7,945 bases of DNA. It comes from Bacteroidales bacterium. Its GTDB lineage: Bacteria; Bacteroidota; Bacteroidia; Bacteroidales; JALTDM01. Location: NCBI GenBank assembly GCA_027073875.1, contig JALTEO010000215.1:1-7945 (forward strand), in the 5' to 3' direction. Made by a program: the position numbers and the translations under genes. Below the pieces are notes generated by a model. The model had not been told where the DNA came from. It did not search any database and saw nothing but the letters and a program-made list of their open reading frames with translations. This document shows, one piece after another, positions 1 through 6,293 of this stretch (position 1 is its first letter; each line of letters begins with the position of its first letter).

Positions 1-101
1 TTCTTTGAATAAGTGCAGATTATTCGTCTATCTTGGTATTGTATGTCCGTATAACTAAAACTTGATTGTGGAATATCTGATGAAATTTGTTTATGATTTT
101 T
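1..101. other. Flanking DNA left of the IS, no gene seen
   Basis: AT-rich, with no credible coding frame on either strand. It holds one copy of GTCCGTAT (45-52), the core of the 27-bp repeats on the other side of the insertion sequence. Confidence 0.5.
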
Positions 102-116
102 CACTAGCATCCGAAA
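102..116 (+). repeat. IS terminal inverted repeat (transposase 3' side)
   Basis: CACTAGCATCCGAAA, the exact reverse complement of 1476-1490. It lies 60 bp beyond the transposase stop codon and marks the left end of the insertion sequence. Confidence 0.88.
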
Positions 117-176
117 CTTTTTCAAAAATTGTCCAAAAACCTCTGTATCCCAGTAATTACATTGAGATTTTTTGAA

Positions 177-1439
177 TTAGCCAGAAAATAAGTTTTTCTC
201 AAAGGCTATTTCTTTTTGCTTTATTAAGTTTACTTTTCTAGCCCCTTCTCTAATCTCATTGCATACATAATCCAATGATAGATACTGATACAAGCAAAAT
301 CTTATTTTTTCAGATAAATTTGAAAAAGCGATAGTACCTTTAACAATTGTGCGTTTTATCAGTTCTAAAAGTAAATAGCTGATTAAGGCAACATATATCT
401 GCGATTTTACAGCATTTTCACTCGTTCCCCAAAATGTCTTTACTTGCAAATTTTGCTTTATCGCTTTGAAAAACAACTCTATGTCCCATCGCTTCTTGTA
501 AAGCTCTGCTATGGTATTATACTCCCAATCCAATTGATTAGTAATTATTGCTATTACCTTGTTTTCGTCTTCTTTATAAACATGAACTAATCTTAGTTTA
601 TGCTCTGAAATACCTGTTTCTATTGCCTTAACGGATGTTAATTGTATAATCTCGTCCTTTAATATATTTTGGTCAATATTCTCAGGTAAGTCCAATTCTT
701 CTATAGTTTCGTACTTAGTATTGTTCTTTATTCTGGTTACAAATACATTTTCTGCTTTTATTCTATTGAGCATTAATGCAAAATCAAAATATGCCCTATC
801 TTCAACAATTATTGTGTCTTTTGGAAAGATTAATTGCTTTAATCCATATCTGTCATGAATTTTGGCTTCGCTAATATTAACCACCTCTGGTATCATTAAT
901 GTATCGTCCCATGCTGTATGTAATTTGATACCGCCTTTAGCTGTCCGAAACTCTGCCCAATCGAACATAGACAAACACAGTGATATGACTGAGCTGTCTA
1001 TAAGTTTGATACTTTTGTCTTTAATCTCTTTTATGATATGTGTATTATGATGCTTTTTTAATACCGATTTGTAATGGCTAAGTAAACGATAGTATAAACT
1101 CTCAAACACATGCCAGTCTCGTTTTTTATTACCATCACTCATAGTGGAACGTGCTGGGCTTTGTTTTAATCCAAGCTTATTTATAAACATCTCACTAACA
1201 CCTATTCCTGCTGATATATCACTTAAACTCTGACACTTATTAAGCTGTCCGAAAGTTAAGGCTACAAATTGGTCGTAAGTCATATATTTACTACAGCCTT
1301 TATCGCTTTTGTTGGTATTGGTACAACTATCAAATAGCCATCGGGGTACTAAATCTAAGATTTGTCGGATAAGTGGTTTATTCGTATTTTTGTTTCGCCT
1401 GAAGAGTCCCATATTTGAAAAGTTTTTAGTAGAACTCAA
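177..1439 (-). CDS. IS4-family DDE transposase
   Basis: Cut-and-paste transposase of 420 residues that moves the surrounding insertion sequence. The N-terminal part (about 20-95) resembles the DUF4372 helical domain that precedes the catalytic core in one IS4 branch (YDQFVALTFGQLNKCQSLSD). The RNase-H-like core follows: first Asp at about D148 in KLIDSSVIS, second at D214 in IIVEDRAY, and the IS4 signature Y-(2)-R-(3)-E-(6)-K as Y314, R317, E321, K328 in YKKRWDIELFFKAIK. All three acidic catalytic residues are present, so the enzyme looks intact. The first ATG is used; a second in-frame ATG at codon 10 is an alternative start, and nothing resembling a ribosome site separates them. A TATCTTTG sequence just outside the upstream terminal repeat could act as a -7 element. 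Family assignment is firm; activity is inferred. Confidence 0.95.
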   Translation of the reverse strand: MSSTKNFSNMGLFRRNKNTNKPLIRQILDLVPRWLFDSCTNTNKSDKGCSKYMTYDQFVALTFGQLNKCQSLSDISAGIGVSEMFINKLGLKQSPARSTMSDGNKKRDWHVFESLYYRLLSHYKSVLKKHHNTHIIKEIKDKSIKLIDSSVISLCLSMFDWAEFRTAKGGIKLHTAWDDTLMIPEVVNISEAKIHDRYGLKQLIFPKDTIIVEDRAYFDFALMLNRIKAENVFVTRIKNNTKYETIEELDLPENIDQNILKDEIIQLTSVKAIETGISEHKLRLVHVYKEDENKVIAIITNQLDWEYNTIAELYKKRWDIELFFKAIKQNLQVKTFWGTSENAVKSQIYVALISYLLLELIKRTIVKGTIAFSNLSEKIRFCLYQYLSLDYVCNEIREGARKVNLIKQKEIAFEKNLFSG

Positions 1440-1475
1440 AAATAATGGATTCTGAGGGCTTTTAAAAATTACTAC

Positions 1476-1490
1476 TTTCGGATGCTAGTG
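1476..1490 (-). repeat. IS terminal inverted repeat (transposase 5' side)
   Basis: Reads TTTCGGATGCTAGTG on the plus strand, exactly complementary to the left repeat. It lies 36 bp upstream of the transposase start. Inside the 15 bp the two ends diverge at once; outside they remain partly similar (TTAT...TTT on both sides). Confidence 0.88.
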
Positions 1491-1498
1491 CAAAGATA
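1491..1498 (-). promoter_or_regulatory. Possible -7 element at the IS junction
   Basis: The minus strand reads TATCTTTG, matching the Bacteroidota -7 consensus TAnnTTTG, directly abutting the IS terminal repeat and pointing into the transposase gene. No TTG is found at the usual 19-21 bp upstream (the nearest is 10 bp away), so a full promoter is not supported. The 27-bp repeats begin 18 bp further upstream. Chance occurrence in AT-rich DNA is quite possible. Confidence 0.3.
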
Positions 1499-1515
1499 TA
1501 AATAAATGCAATAAT

Positions 1516-1574
1516 ATACGATTTTTCGTCCGTATTTTTGTTAAATAATACGATTTTTCGTCCGTATTTATGTT
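1516..1574. repeat. Two 27-bp direct repeats with internal dyad, 32-bp period
   Basis: Copies at 1516-1542 and 1548-1574 are identical except for one base (T/A at the 23rd position) and start exactly 32 bp apart, about three helical turns. Each contains ATACG...CGTAT arms and an inner ACGA-TTTT-TCGT dyad, the kind of symmetry seen in protein-binding sites. The core GTCCGTAT also occurs once at 45-52, on the far side of the insertion sequence. The repeats lie outside the IS ends, downstream of the chelatase gene and upstream of the transposase promoter region. They could be operator sites, remnants of an older promoter or a small mobile-element end; the sequence does not decide. No named regulator motif was recognised. 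Confidence 0.7.
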
Positions 1575-1670
1575 GGTTTGTATGGGTTCTACTATTTTAC
1601 CAACAATTAGGTATTGTCCAAACTTTTAAATCGGATTTTCTTAGGAACAGTAACAAATATAGGGTAAAAA

Positions 1671-2567
1671 TTATTTATTTAACCATTCAATAGCTCTATC
1701 AACAATCCACTCTGAAATTCTTTTATCAGGTAATAATCCATCTTGTGCAAAAATAATGTTTTTCCCTTTGAATAGTTTTTTTGTATCCATACTAAATCCC
1801 ATCATCGAAAGTGGAGCAGAAGTTTCAGCCATTTGTTTCACGCCCATTGACAGATATATTCCAACAACAATTACTTTTTCTTTCTCTTTACTCGCTTTTA
1901 ATATTGCACTTACGCCATCGGTAGAAAAAGACTGCCCGACTTCTACAAATGCATAATCAGAATATTCTATACCGGTCTTGGAAAGAATGTAATTTTGAGT
2001 TTCGTCCATAAGACTTTCCCACATAGGTTTAAAATTTTCATCACCGTGAGCAAGAATAACAAGTGCCTCCTTACTTGAATCTTCCGAAAGTGATTTTACT
2101 TTATCCAATAAAATGGTTTTTATGACATTATCATAATCCATTGAAGGTCCAATTGTTATTTTTATATGTGTATCTACTATTTCAGTTCCTTCTTCTTTCA
2201 TCTCGTCATATTTCTTTTTATTATATGACAACCCTAATATTGTAGGTATATCAAAAAGTGAGTGACCAGACGGTGCGATAAAAAGTGGAATTACATACAC
2301 ATCTGTAATCCCCTTTTTTTCAAAATCACGAAAAACATCTGCAATTGTAGGTTTTGACATTTCCATCAATGCCACTCTTATTTGTTTAAAAGCAGTAATT
2401 TTTCTTTTATCAAGTTCATTTGCTACTTGTTTTTCAATATTCAATACAGGTTGATTCCATTGTGGTGATTTTGACCCGTGAGCTAATATCAAAAGTGCTT
2501 TTTTCTCCTGTGCTATTGAAAACAATGAAAAAAAGGAAACAATCAACAATAAAACTGTCTTTTTCAT
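1671..2567 (-). CDS. Exported CbiX/CbiK-type (sirohydrochlorin) metallochelatase
   Basis: Probable class II chelatase of 298 residues that handles a metal and a tetrapyrrole outside the cytoplasm. Residues 1-20 form a signal peptide ending in SIAQ, so the product should be periplasmic or otherwise exported. It is a tandem duplication. The N-half (about 22-140) has ILAHGS with H30, E69 in VALMEMSKP and H102 in PSGHSLFDIP, spaced like the metal-binding His/Glu/His of SirB and CbiX. The C-half (about 165-298) has LAHGDENF with H174 and E209, but aligned by eye K244 replaces the second His, so only the first half looks fully competent. The gene starts 6 bp after the FmdE-like stop and is surely co-transcribed with it. 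Cytoplasmic homologues insert Co or Fe into sirohydrochlorin; exported relatives include Desulfovibrio periplasmic CbiK and the P. gingivalis haem-binding IhtB/FetB. Direction (insertion or removal) and metal are not known. Annotation as sirohydrochlorin cobaltochelatase would be acceptable at family level only. Confidence 0.88.
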   Translation of the reverse strand: MKKTVLLLIVSFFSLFSIAQEKKALLILAHGSKSPQWNQPVLNIEKQVANELDKRKITAFKQIRVALMEMSKPTIADVFRDFEKKGITDVYVIPLFIAPSGHSLFDIPTILGLSYNKKKYDEMKEEGTEIVDTHIKITIGPSMDYDNVIKTILLDKVKSLSEDSSKEALVILAHGDENFKPMWESLMDETQNYILSKTGIEYSDYAFVEVGQSFSTDGVSAILKASKEKEKVIVVGIYLSMGVKQMAETSAPLSMMGFSMDTKKLFKGKNIIFAQDGLLPDKRISEWIVDRAIEWLNK

Positions 2568-2573
2568 AGTAAT

Positions 2574-3320
2574 TTATCTTTCAGGAAATTTATATTTTGC
2601 GCATTCTGTAATAGTTATTACACCTTCCGGCATATTTGTGATTGCTCTTTCGACAATAGAATGAACCAGTTTTGCAAATTGTTCTTTATCTTTTTGTGTA
2701 GCTTTTCCTTCTTCAATTCTTTGTTTGATTGGCATAACGGTTTTTATCTCTTCCGGTGTCATAAGTTTTAGTTTATTAAAAACTGCTTTTACCATTTTAC
2801 CGTTGTCTTTTCGTTGAAAAATCATTGTAAAAGTGCCTTTTTGCCCAGCTAACGATTTATCAATAATCAAATCGTTTGCGTTTACTTCTTGTCTGCCGTA
2901 AAAAGCCCTTGCACCTGTAATATATGAGGCAACATCTAATTGGTCGCCTCCGTTTTGTGCTGCTACTCTTATTTGCCCTCTTACAGGAACTTCTCCATTC
3001 GGGTAAAGTTTTTCAAGAACCTGTTTCACCAATATAAAACCCGAAGAAATACCTGCACAAACATGTCCGCTGTATTTTCCTACATCGTCAAGCGAAATTT
3101 CAAAAAAGTCTTCTCCTGCTTTTCGATAGCCGACAAGAGAAGCCATCGGGTCTTTTACTTTTATAATCCCTGCTTTGTCATACAGACTTGTCGGTTTTTC
3201 AGCTTTTGGGATTACTGTTTCAGCTTTTTGTGTTGCAACTTGTTTGTTTGCATCTTTACTTGTACAACCTGAAAAAATTGAGATTACAAGCACTGTAAGT
3301 AATAAAATTCTTTTGTTCAT
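2574..3320 (-). CDS. FmdE-like lipoprotein
   Basis: A 248-residue protein with a lipoprotein signal: short basic start, hydrophobic stretch and lipobox FSGC with Cys19 as the lipidation site. After a Lys/Ala/Thr-rich linker (about 20-45), residues 70-190 resemble the FmdE domain, named after a gene in the methanogen formylmethanofuran dehydrogenase operon. The signature is GKYSGHVCAGISSGF (H86, C88), followed by GGDQLDVASYITGA, which corresponds to the family's VDAIQ-LTG segment. The C-terminal Cys-rich metal-binding tail of larger FmdE proteins is reduced to one cysteine, C240 in TITECAKY. H86, C88, D126/D129 and C240 are candidate metal or tetrapyrrole ligands. The start ATG overlaps the stop of a preceding small open frame (ATGA), and the stop lies 6 bp before the chelatase start. 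The envelope location and chelatase partnership suggest a periplasm-facing cofactor or metal-binding accessory. The biochemical role of FmdE proteins is unsettled. Confidence 0.8.
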   Translation of the reverse strand: MNKRILLLTVLVISIFSGCTSKDANKQVATQKAETVIPKAEKPTSLYDKAGIIKVKDPMASLVGYRKAGEDFFEISLDDVGKYSGHVCAGISSGFILVKQVLEKLYPNGEVPVRGQIRVAAQNGGDQLDVASYITGARAFYGRQEVNANDLIIDKSLAGQKGTFTMIFQRKDNGKMVKAVFNKLKLMTPEEIKTVMPIKQRIEEGKATQKDKEQFAKLVHSIVERAITNMPEGVITITECAKYKFPER

Positions 3321-3451
3321 TTTTTTATTTTTAAGTTAATATTTAGGTTTTTCATTTTTTTAAGCATCCAATCTTCTGTAATTAATTTTGGACATCCTAC
3401 ACAAAAAATTCTTGTATTTTTCCGGATATTTGTTTGTTTTATTGCAACCAC
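3317..3451 (-). CDS. Putative small CxxC protein between receptor and lipoprotein genes
   Basis: The gap between the receptor and the FmdE-like gene is open for 52 codons in the receptor's own frame and ends in a TGA that overlaps the FmdE-like ATG (ATGA), a classic translational-coupling arrangement. The best initiator is GTG at 3451-3449, giving 44 residues: basic, with a central IFCVGCPKLITEDWM segment containing a CxxC pair (about residues 17 and 20) and a Lys/Asn-rich tail. There is no ATG start upstream of the cysteines and no clear ribosome site. A promoter-like sequence overlaps the GTG, which would argue for a leader instead of a gene. Read-through of the receptor stop would also yield this tail but is unlikely, because the barrel ends naturally. 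No homologue is recognised. Treat it as hypothetical, possibly a remnant. Confidence 0.3.
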   Translation of the reverse strand: MVAIKQTNIRKNTRIFCVGCPKLITEDWMLKKMKNLNINLKIKK

Positions 3452-3480
3452 AAATGTAATAATTAAAGATATAAATCAAA
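3451..3480 (-). promoter_or_regulatory. Possible internal promoter for the FmdE-like and chelatase genes
   Basis: On the minus strand TTTG (3480-3477) is followed after 18 bp by TACATTTG (3458-3451), which fits the Bacteroidota -33 / -7 pattern apart from a spacer 1-3 bp short. It would start transcription near 3445 and leave a leader of about 125 nt before the lipoprotein gene. AT-rich context makes false matches common. Confidence 0.3.
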
Positions 3481-5893
3481 TACTTATTTTTAATCCAAAA
3501 TAAATTGAACGGGGCATTTGCGGTCCATAAACAAATCCGGCATCACGATATTTTCCTTTGTCCAAGTCTGTTTGGAAAGAATTAAAAATATTTTTTACGC
3601 CCATATTAAATTGCAAATAATAATTTGCTTTCAATTTTAAAAGATACGAAACTTTTGCTCCCATATCAAAAAACGGATGCGTTTTGATAAGCTCTTCACC
3701 CTGAATAATATCACCATTTTGAATCATTTGAGAAATTGTTGATTGTTCATCTGCAGTTAAATTGGGGTCATTCGTATCCATACCAAAATGAGGAACATAC
3801 ATCTGTCCAGTATAAATTCCTGATACCGAAAACCTCCAAGTGTTTCTTGGATTATACGAGAATATTAGATAACCGTAATTATGAGGTGTTCGTAAAATCT
3901 CATCAGTAGTTTTTGTATCGTCGTTACCCCACGGAATCTGTTGGTTATAATTACTTTTTTGGACAGTTAATCCTAACTGTAATTTTGTAGAGTAATTAGG
4001 TGCAATGTTTAACTGGAAATTTAATCCCTGAACAATTGCTCCATACCTTGCATTAAAACGGGTATATGTCATATTTCCCAAAGAATCCAAATCAGAAATT
4101 TGAGTTGCAAACGGATTGTGTAAGTAAGTATAAAATCCTTCGCACAGAAAATCAATATTCATTCTATTAAAATTATGATTCCATTCCACCGATGAAGTAA
4201 TATTATCCGAAGTTTCTTGTTTTAAGTCAGTATCATTAATATGTTTTATCCGTCGTGCTCCCGATGATTCTATATGCAAATCTTCATCAAATATTTGTGG
4301 TGCCCTGTATCCCCTTGAATAGCTGACACGAAACTGCGTAGATTCAACGGGTGAATACAATAAATTGACTCTTGGAACCAGAACATTCCCGATAACATTT
4401 TTAGACGACTCATCAATAAAATCCAACACCTTATAATTGTCATAGCGAATGCCCAAAACCATTTTAAATTTATTTATTTTCCATTCGTTTTGAGCAAATA
4501 ATCCATTTGTGATTAGGGATTGATTAGCCACAAAAGTATTAGCATTTCCATTAACGCCCAGTTTTTCATCAATAAGATGACTATAGTTATTATCAACTCC
4601 AATCGTAAAAACTGCCGGTGCGAAAATTAGATTCTGTTGATGGTTTACATATTGAATGCCGGTAGAAGTTGTTAAATTCGTTGTTTTTCCATAAGCCGTT
4701 GGATCATAATTAGCCCCATAATAAGAGTTTCGCAAGATATGTTGTCCGGCAGTATAAATATTCAGATTGTCTTCTTTGTTTTTTGTCGTATAAATTTTAA
4801 GAGATACATTGTCACCGTCAATATAATGTTCCACTTGTTCAGTAATATCCGTTTCCTGCGGCAAATAATCCAATTTATTACCACCTCGTCGGAAATCATG
4901 TACATGATAATAACCGGCTTTAACTTTTGTTTTTGCCGATAATTTATAGAAACTATTTATACCGAAAGCATCCGTTTTAAGCAGTGGAATATCCGAAAAT
5001 TGATCATTATTAACATCCAATGCTTGACGATTACGACTCATACCATATAATGTAAATCCTGCCTTGCGATTTTGTTTTACCACCGTACCGTTAAACGAAA
5101 GATTATTGTCTAACTTCGGTTGACTTATTTGTTTATCAATACCCATCAATCCTATGTTTTTAGTAATAGAGAAACTATTATTTTCAGGTTCTTTAGTAAT
5201 AATGTTTACTGTTCCGCCAATGGCATTTCCCCCAAATAATGCGGAGCCACCTCCACGGACAACCTCAATTTGTTTAATCATATTCGCAGGAATTTGTTCT
5301 AAACCGTAAACACCTGCTAATCCGCTAAAAACAGGACGACTATCAATTAAAATTTGTGTATAAGGTCCATCAAGTCCATTCATTCTGAGTTGACTAAAAC
5401 CACAATTCTGGCAATCGTTTTCCACACGCAAACCGGGGGAATAATTTATACCTTCCATTAGTGTGGTACTTTGTACTTCTTGTAATGTTTTTGGACTGAT
5501 AACATTAACAATTACAGGTGCTTCTTTGCGTTTGGTTTGCATCCTGTCAGCAGATACTACTACTTGGTTTAATTCAATCTGTTCTTTTTTTAGTTTAAAA
5601 AATATTTCCGTCGATTGATACGCTTTCATCTCTACTGTTTTTTCCTGTGATTTGTAACCAATCATATGACAAACTATGGTTTGTTTTCCAACAGGTAAGT
5701 CTGTCATCATAAAATGACCGGTTTCGTCGGCAACCGTTCCCAGTGTTGTGCCTTTTACAATAATATTAGCAAAAGGAATATGATGTCCGGTTTCGTCTTT
5801 TACATCTCCGAACAACATAGCATCGGTATTTTTTTGAGCATTACTAAAAAAACCAGACACTAAAAACAACATCAAAATAACAAAGTTTCTCAT
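3476..5893 (-). CDS. TonB-dependent outer-membrane receptor (Iht-like)
   Basis: Outer-membrane active transporter of 805 residues, powered by TonB-ExbBD. Residues 1-20 are a signal peptide ending in SNAQ. About 25-102 is a carboxypeptidase-regulatory-like beta-sandwich (FGDVKDETGHHIPFANIIVK) typical of Bacteroidota receptors. A TonB-box-like stretch follows at about 107-115 (ELNQVVVSA). The plug (about 120-235) contains VVRGGGSALFGGNAIGGTVN and an unusual C161-x-x-C164 pair in NDCQNCGFSQLRMNG. The rest is a 22-strand-type barrel ending in YFGLKISI, close to the full family length and with no disruption. The gene leads the group and is followed by the FmdE-like lipoprotein and exported chelatase, pointing to a metal-tetrapyrrole or metal chelate as cargo. 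The NCQNCG plug type is seen in many Bacteroidota receptors annotated for siderophore or haem uptake. Exact substrate is unknown; no SusD partner is present, which argues against glycans. Confidence 0.93.
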   Translation of the reverse strand: MRNFVILMLFLVSGFFSNAQKNTDAMLFGDVKDETGHHIPFANIIVKGTTLGTVADETGHFMMTDLPVGKQTIVCHMIGYKSQEKTVEMKAYQSTEIFFKLKKEQIELNQVVVSADRMQTKRKEAPVIVNVISPKTLQEVQSTTLMEGINYSPGLRVENDCQNCGFSQLRMNGLDGPYTQILIDSRPVFSGLAGVYGLEQIPANMIKQIEVVRGGGSALFGGNAIGGTVNIITKEPENNSFSITKNIGLMGIDKQISQPKLDNNLSFNGTVVKQNRKAGFTLYGMSRNRQALDVNNDQFSDIPLLKTDAFGINSFYKLSAKTKVKAGYYHVHDFRRGGNKLDYLPQETDITEQVEHYIDGDNVSLKIYTTKNKEDNLNIYTAGQHILRNSYYGANYDPTAYGKTTNLTTSTGIQYVNHQQNLIFAPAVFTIGVDNNYSHLIDEKLGVNGNANTFVANQSLITNGLFAQNEWKINKFKMVLGIRYDNYKVLDFIDESSKNVIGNVLVPRVNLLYSPVESTQFRVSYSRGYRAPQIFDEDLHIESSGARRIKHINDTDLKQETSDNITSSVEWNHNFNRMNIDFLCEGFYTYLHNPFATQISDLDSLGNMTYTRFNARYGAIVQGLNFQLNIAPNYSTKLQLGLTVQKSNYNQQIPWGNDDTKTTDEILRTPHNYGYLIFSYNPRNTWRFSVSGIYTGQMYVPHFGMDTNDPNLTADEQSTISQMIQNGDIIQGEELIKTHPFFDMGAKVSYLLKLKANYYLQFNMGVKNIFNSFQTDLDKGKYRDAGFVYGPQMPRSIYFGLKISI

Positions 5894-5918
5894 TTTATAA
5901 AATCTTAAATATCGGGAA

Positions 5919-5949
5919 CAAAAGTATTATGGAAAAAAATTGTGAACAA
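5919..5949 (-). promoter_or_regulatory. Bacteroidota-type promoter of the receptor gene
   Basis: On the minus strand TTG (5949-5947) and TACTTTTG (5926-5919) are separated by 20 bp, matching the -33 TTG / -7 TAnnTTTG consensus and spacing used by the Bacteroidota primary sigma factor. Transcription would begin around 5912, leaving a leader of only about 20 nt, too short for a riboswitch. Confidence 0.65.
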
Positions 5950-5985
5950 TACCCAAATGTTAGTATTTTTACTTTTTGAATTAGG

Positions 5986-5995
5986 TAGTTAACTA
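5986..5995. promoter_or_regulatory. Palindrome upstream of the receptor promoter
   Basis: TAGTTAACTA is a perfect 10-bp palindrome about 40 bp upstream of the -33 element. Position suits an activator or metal-responsive regulator, but it matches no box I recognise and the length is compatible with chance in AT-rich DNA. Confidence 0.25.
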
Positions 5996-6094
5996 ATAAT
6001 TCATTGTTTTTAATTGATTTAGTGAGAATTATTATGTTTATATCTTTGTCCTTTCCTTTCTTTTACCTCCCGAACTGGACTCACTTACCCTTTG

Positions 6095-6169
6095 GTCATT
6101 CCAAACTTGTTTCGGAATCTACTAGATCCTGTCCGAAGGACTCCTTGGGAGAAACAAGTTCAGGATGAC
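6095..6169. repeat. Long inverted repeat of the dispersed palindromic type
   Basis: Left arm 6095-6113 and right arm 6151-6169 are complementary at 16 of 19 positions (GTCATTCCAAACTTGTTTC against GAAACAAGTTCAGGATGAC). Between them GGAATCT and AGATCC extend the pairing, and a nested hairpin, TCCGAAGG-ACT-CCTTGGGA (6132-6150), occupies the tip. Similar GTCATTC...GAACTTGTTTC palindromes occur as dispersed intergenic repeats in many bacterial genomes. The block is distinctly GC-richer than its surroundings and non-coding; the open frame across it on the plus strand is an artefact of the repeat. Confidence 0.75.
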
Positions 6170-6257
6170 ACTTGCAGGAGAAACAAGTTCAGGATGACGC
6201 TTGCAAGAGGAACCCCGAAACAAAGTTTCGAGGGCAGGCAAGTTCAGGATGACGCTC
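6148..6257 (+). repeat. 29-bp tandem repeat plus a third partial copy
   Basis: Copies at 6148-6176 and 6177-6205 are directly adjacent and differ at one base (A6170/G6199); the shared core is ACAAGTTCAGGATGAC. A third, shorter copy (6237-6257) follows after a separate stem-loop. The first copy is also the right arm of the larger inverted repeat, so the array seems to have grown by duplicating one arm. Confidence 0.8.
6213..6233. repeat. Stem-loop within the repeat block
   Basis: CGAAAC-AAA-GTTTCG gives a six-pair stem, extended by two further G-C pairs after one C-A mismatch. It separates the second and third copies of the 29-bp repeat. Confidence 0.6.
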
Positions 6258-6293
6258 TTATTTCCGGGAGGATTTCCTGATTTTCCTCACTGG

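Larger units (their letters stand above)
102..1490 (-). mobile_element. IS4-family insertion sequence, complete
   Basis: A 1,389-bp element bounded by perfect 15-bp terminal inverted repeats (CACTAGCATCCGAAA at 102-116 and its reverse complement at 1476-1490), with one full-length DDE transposase gene filling most of the interior. Length, single-gene content and transposase type fit the IS4 family, DUF4372-containing branch. No convincing target-site duplication is visible next to the 15-bp ends: 92-101 and 1491-1500 do not match. Similarity between the two ends continues outward imperfectly (7 of the next 11 positions, all AT-rich), so the true boundaries could lie up to about 11 bp further out, near 91 and 1501. 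The open transposase frame suggests a potentially active copy. The element sits directly downstream of the chelatase gene and does not obviously interrupt a coding region. Confidence 0.88.

Noticed and set aside
128..137. ATTGTCCAAA shared between 128-137 and 1613-1622 as a possible target duplication or repeat
   Set aside because: The first copy is inside the insertion sequence and the second 120 bp outside it, so geometry excludes a target duplication; likely chance.
1516..1574. A minimal CRISPR array or replication iterons
   Set aside because: Only two copies with a 5-bp gap between them, so no spacer-sized units, and no cas or replication genes or DnaA-like boxes nearby.
2940..3272. A 110-codon open frame on the plus strand opposite the lipoprotein gene
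   Set aside because: Cys/Phe-rich shadow of a well-supported minus-strand gene with recognisable domain and lipobox.
3476..3478. Programmed stop read-through or selenocysteine at the receptor's TGA, because the frame continues for 52 codons
   Set aside because: The receptor already ends with a typical barrel terminus (YFGLKISI); an extension would disturb outer-membrane assembly and no supporting RNA hairpin was seen.
5894..6060. A possible cobalamin riboswitch upstream of the receptor, suggested by the chelatase neighbour
   Set aside because: The likely transcription start leaves only about 20 nt of leader, and no B12-box-like conserved segment was seen further upstream.
6092..6280. A 62-codon open frame on the plus strand
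   Set aside because: It is made wholly of the palindromic and tandem repeats (repeated QVQDD-like peptides from the 29-bp unit) and has no coding character.
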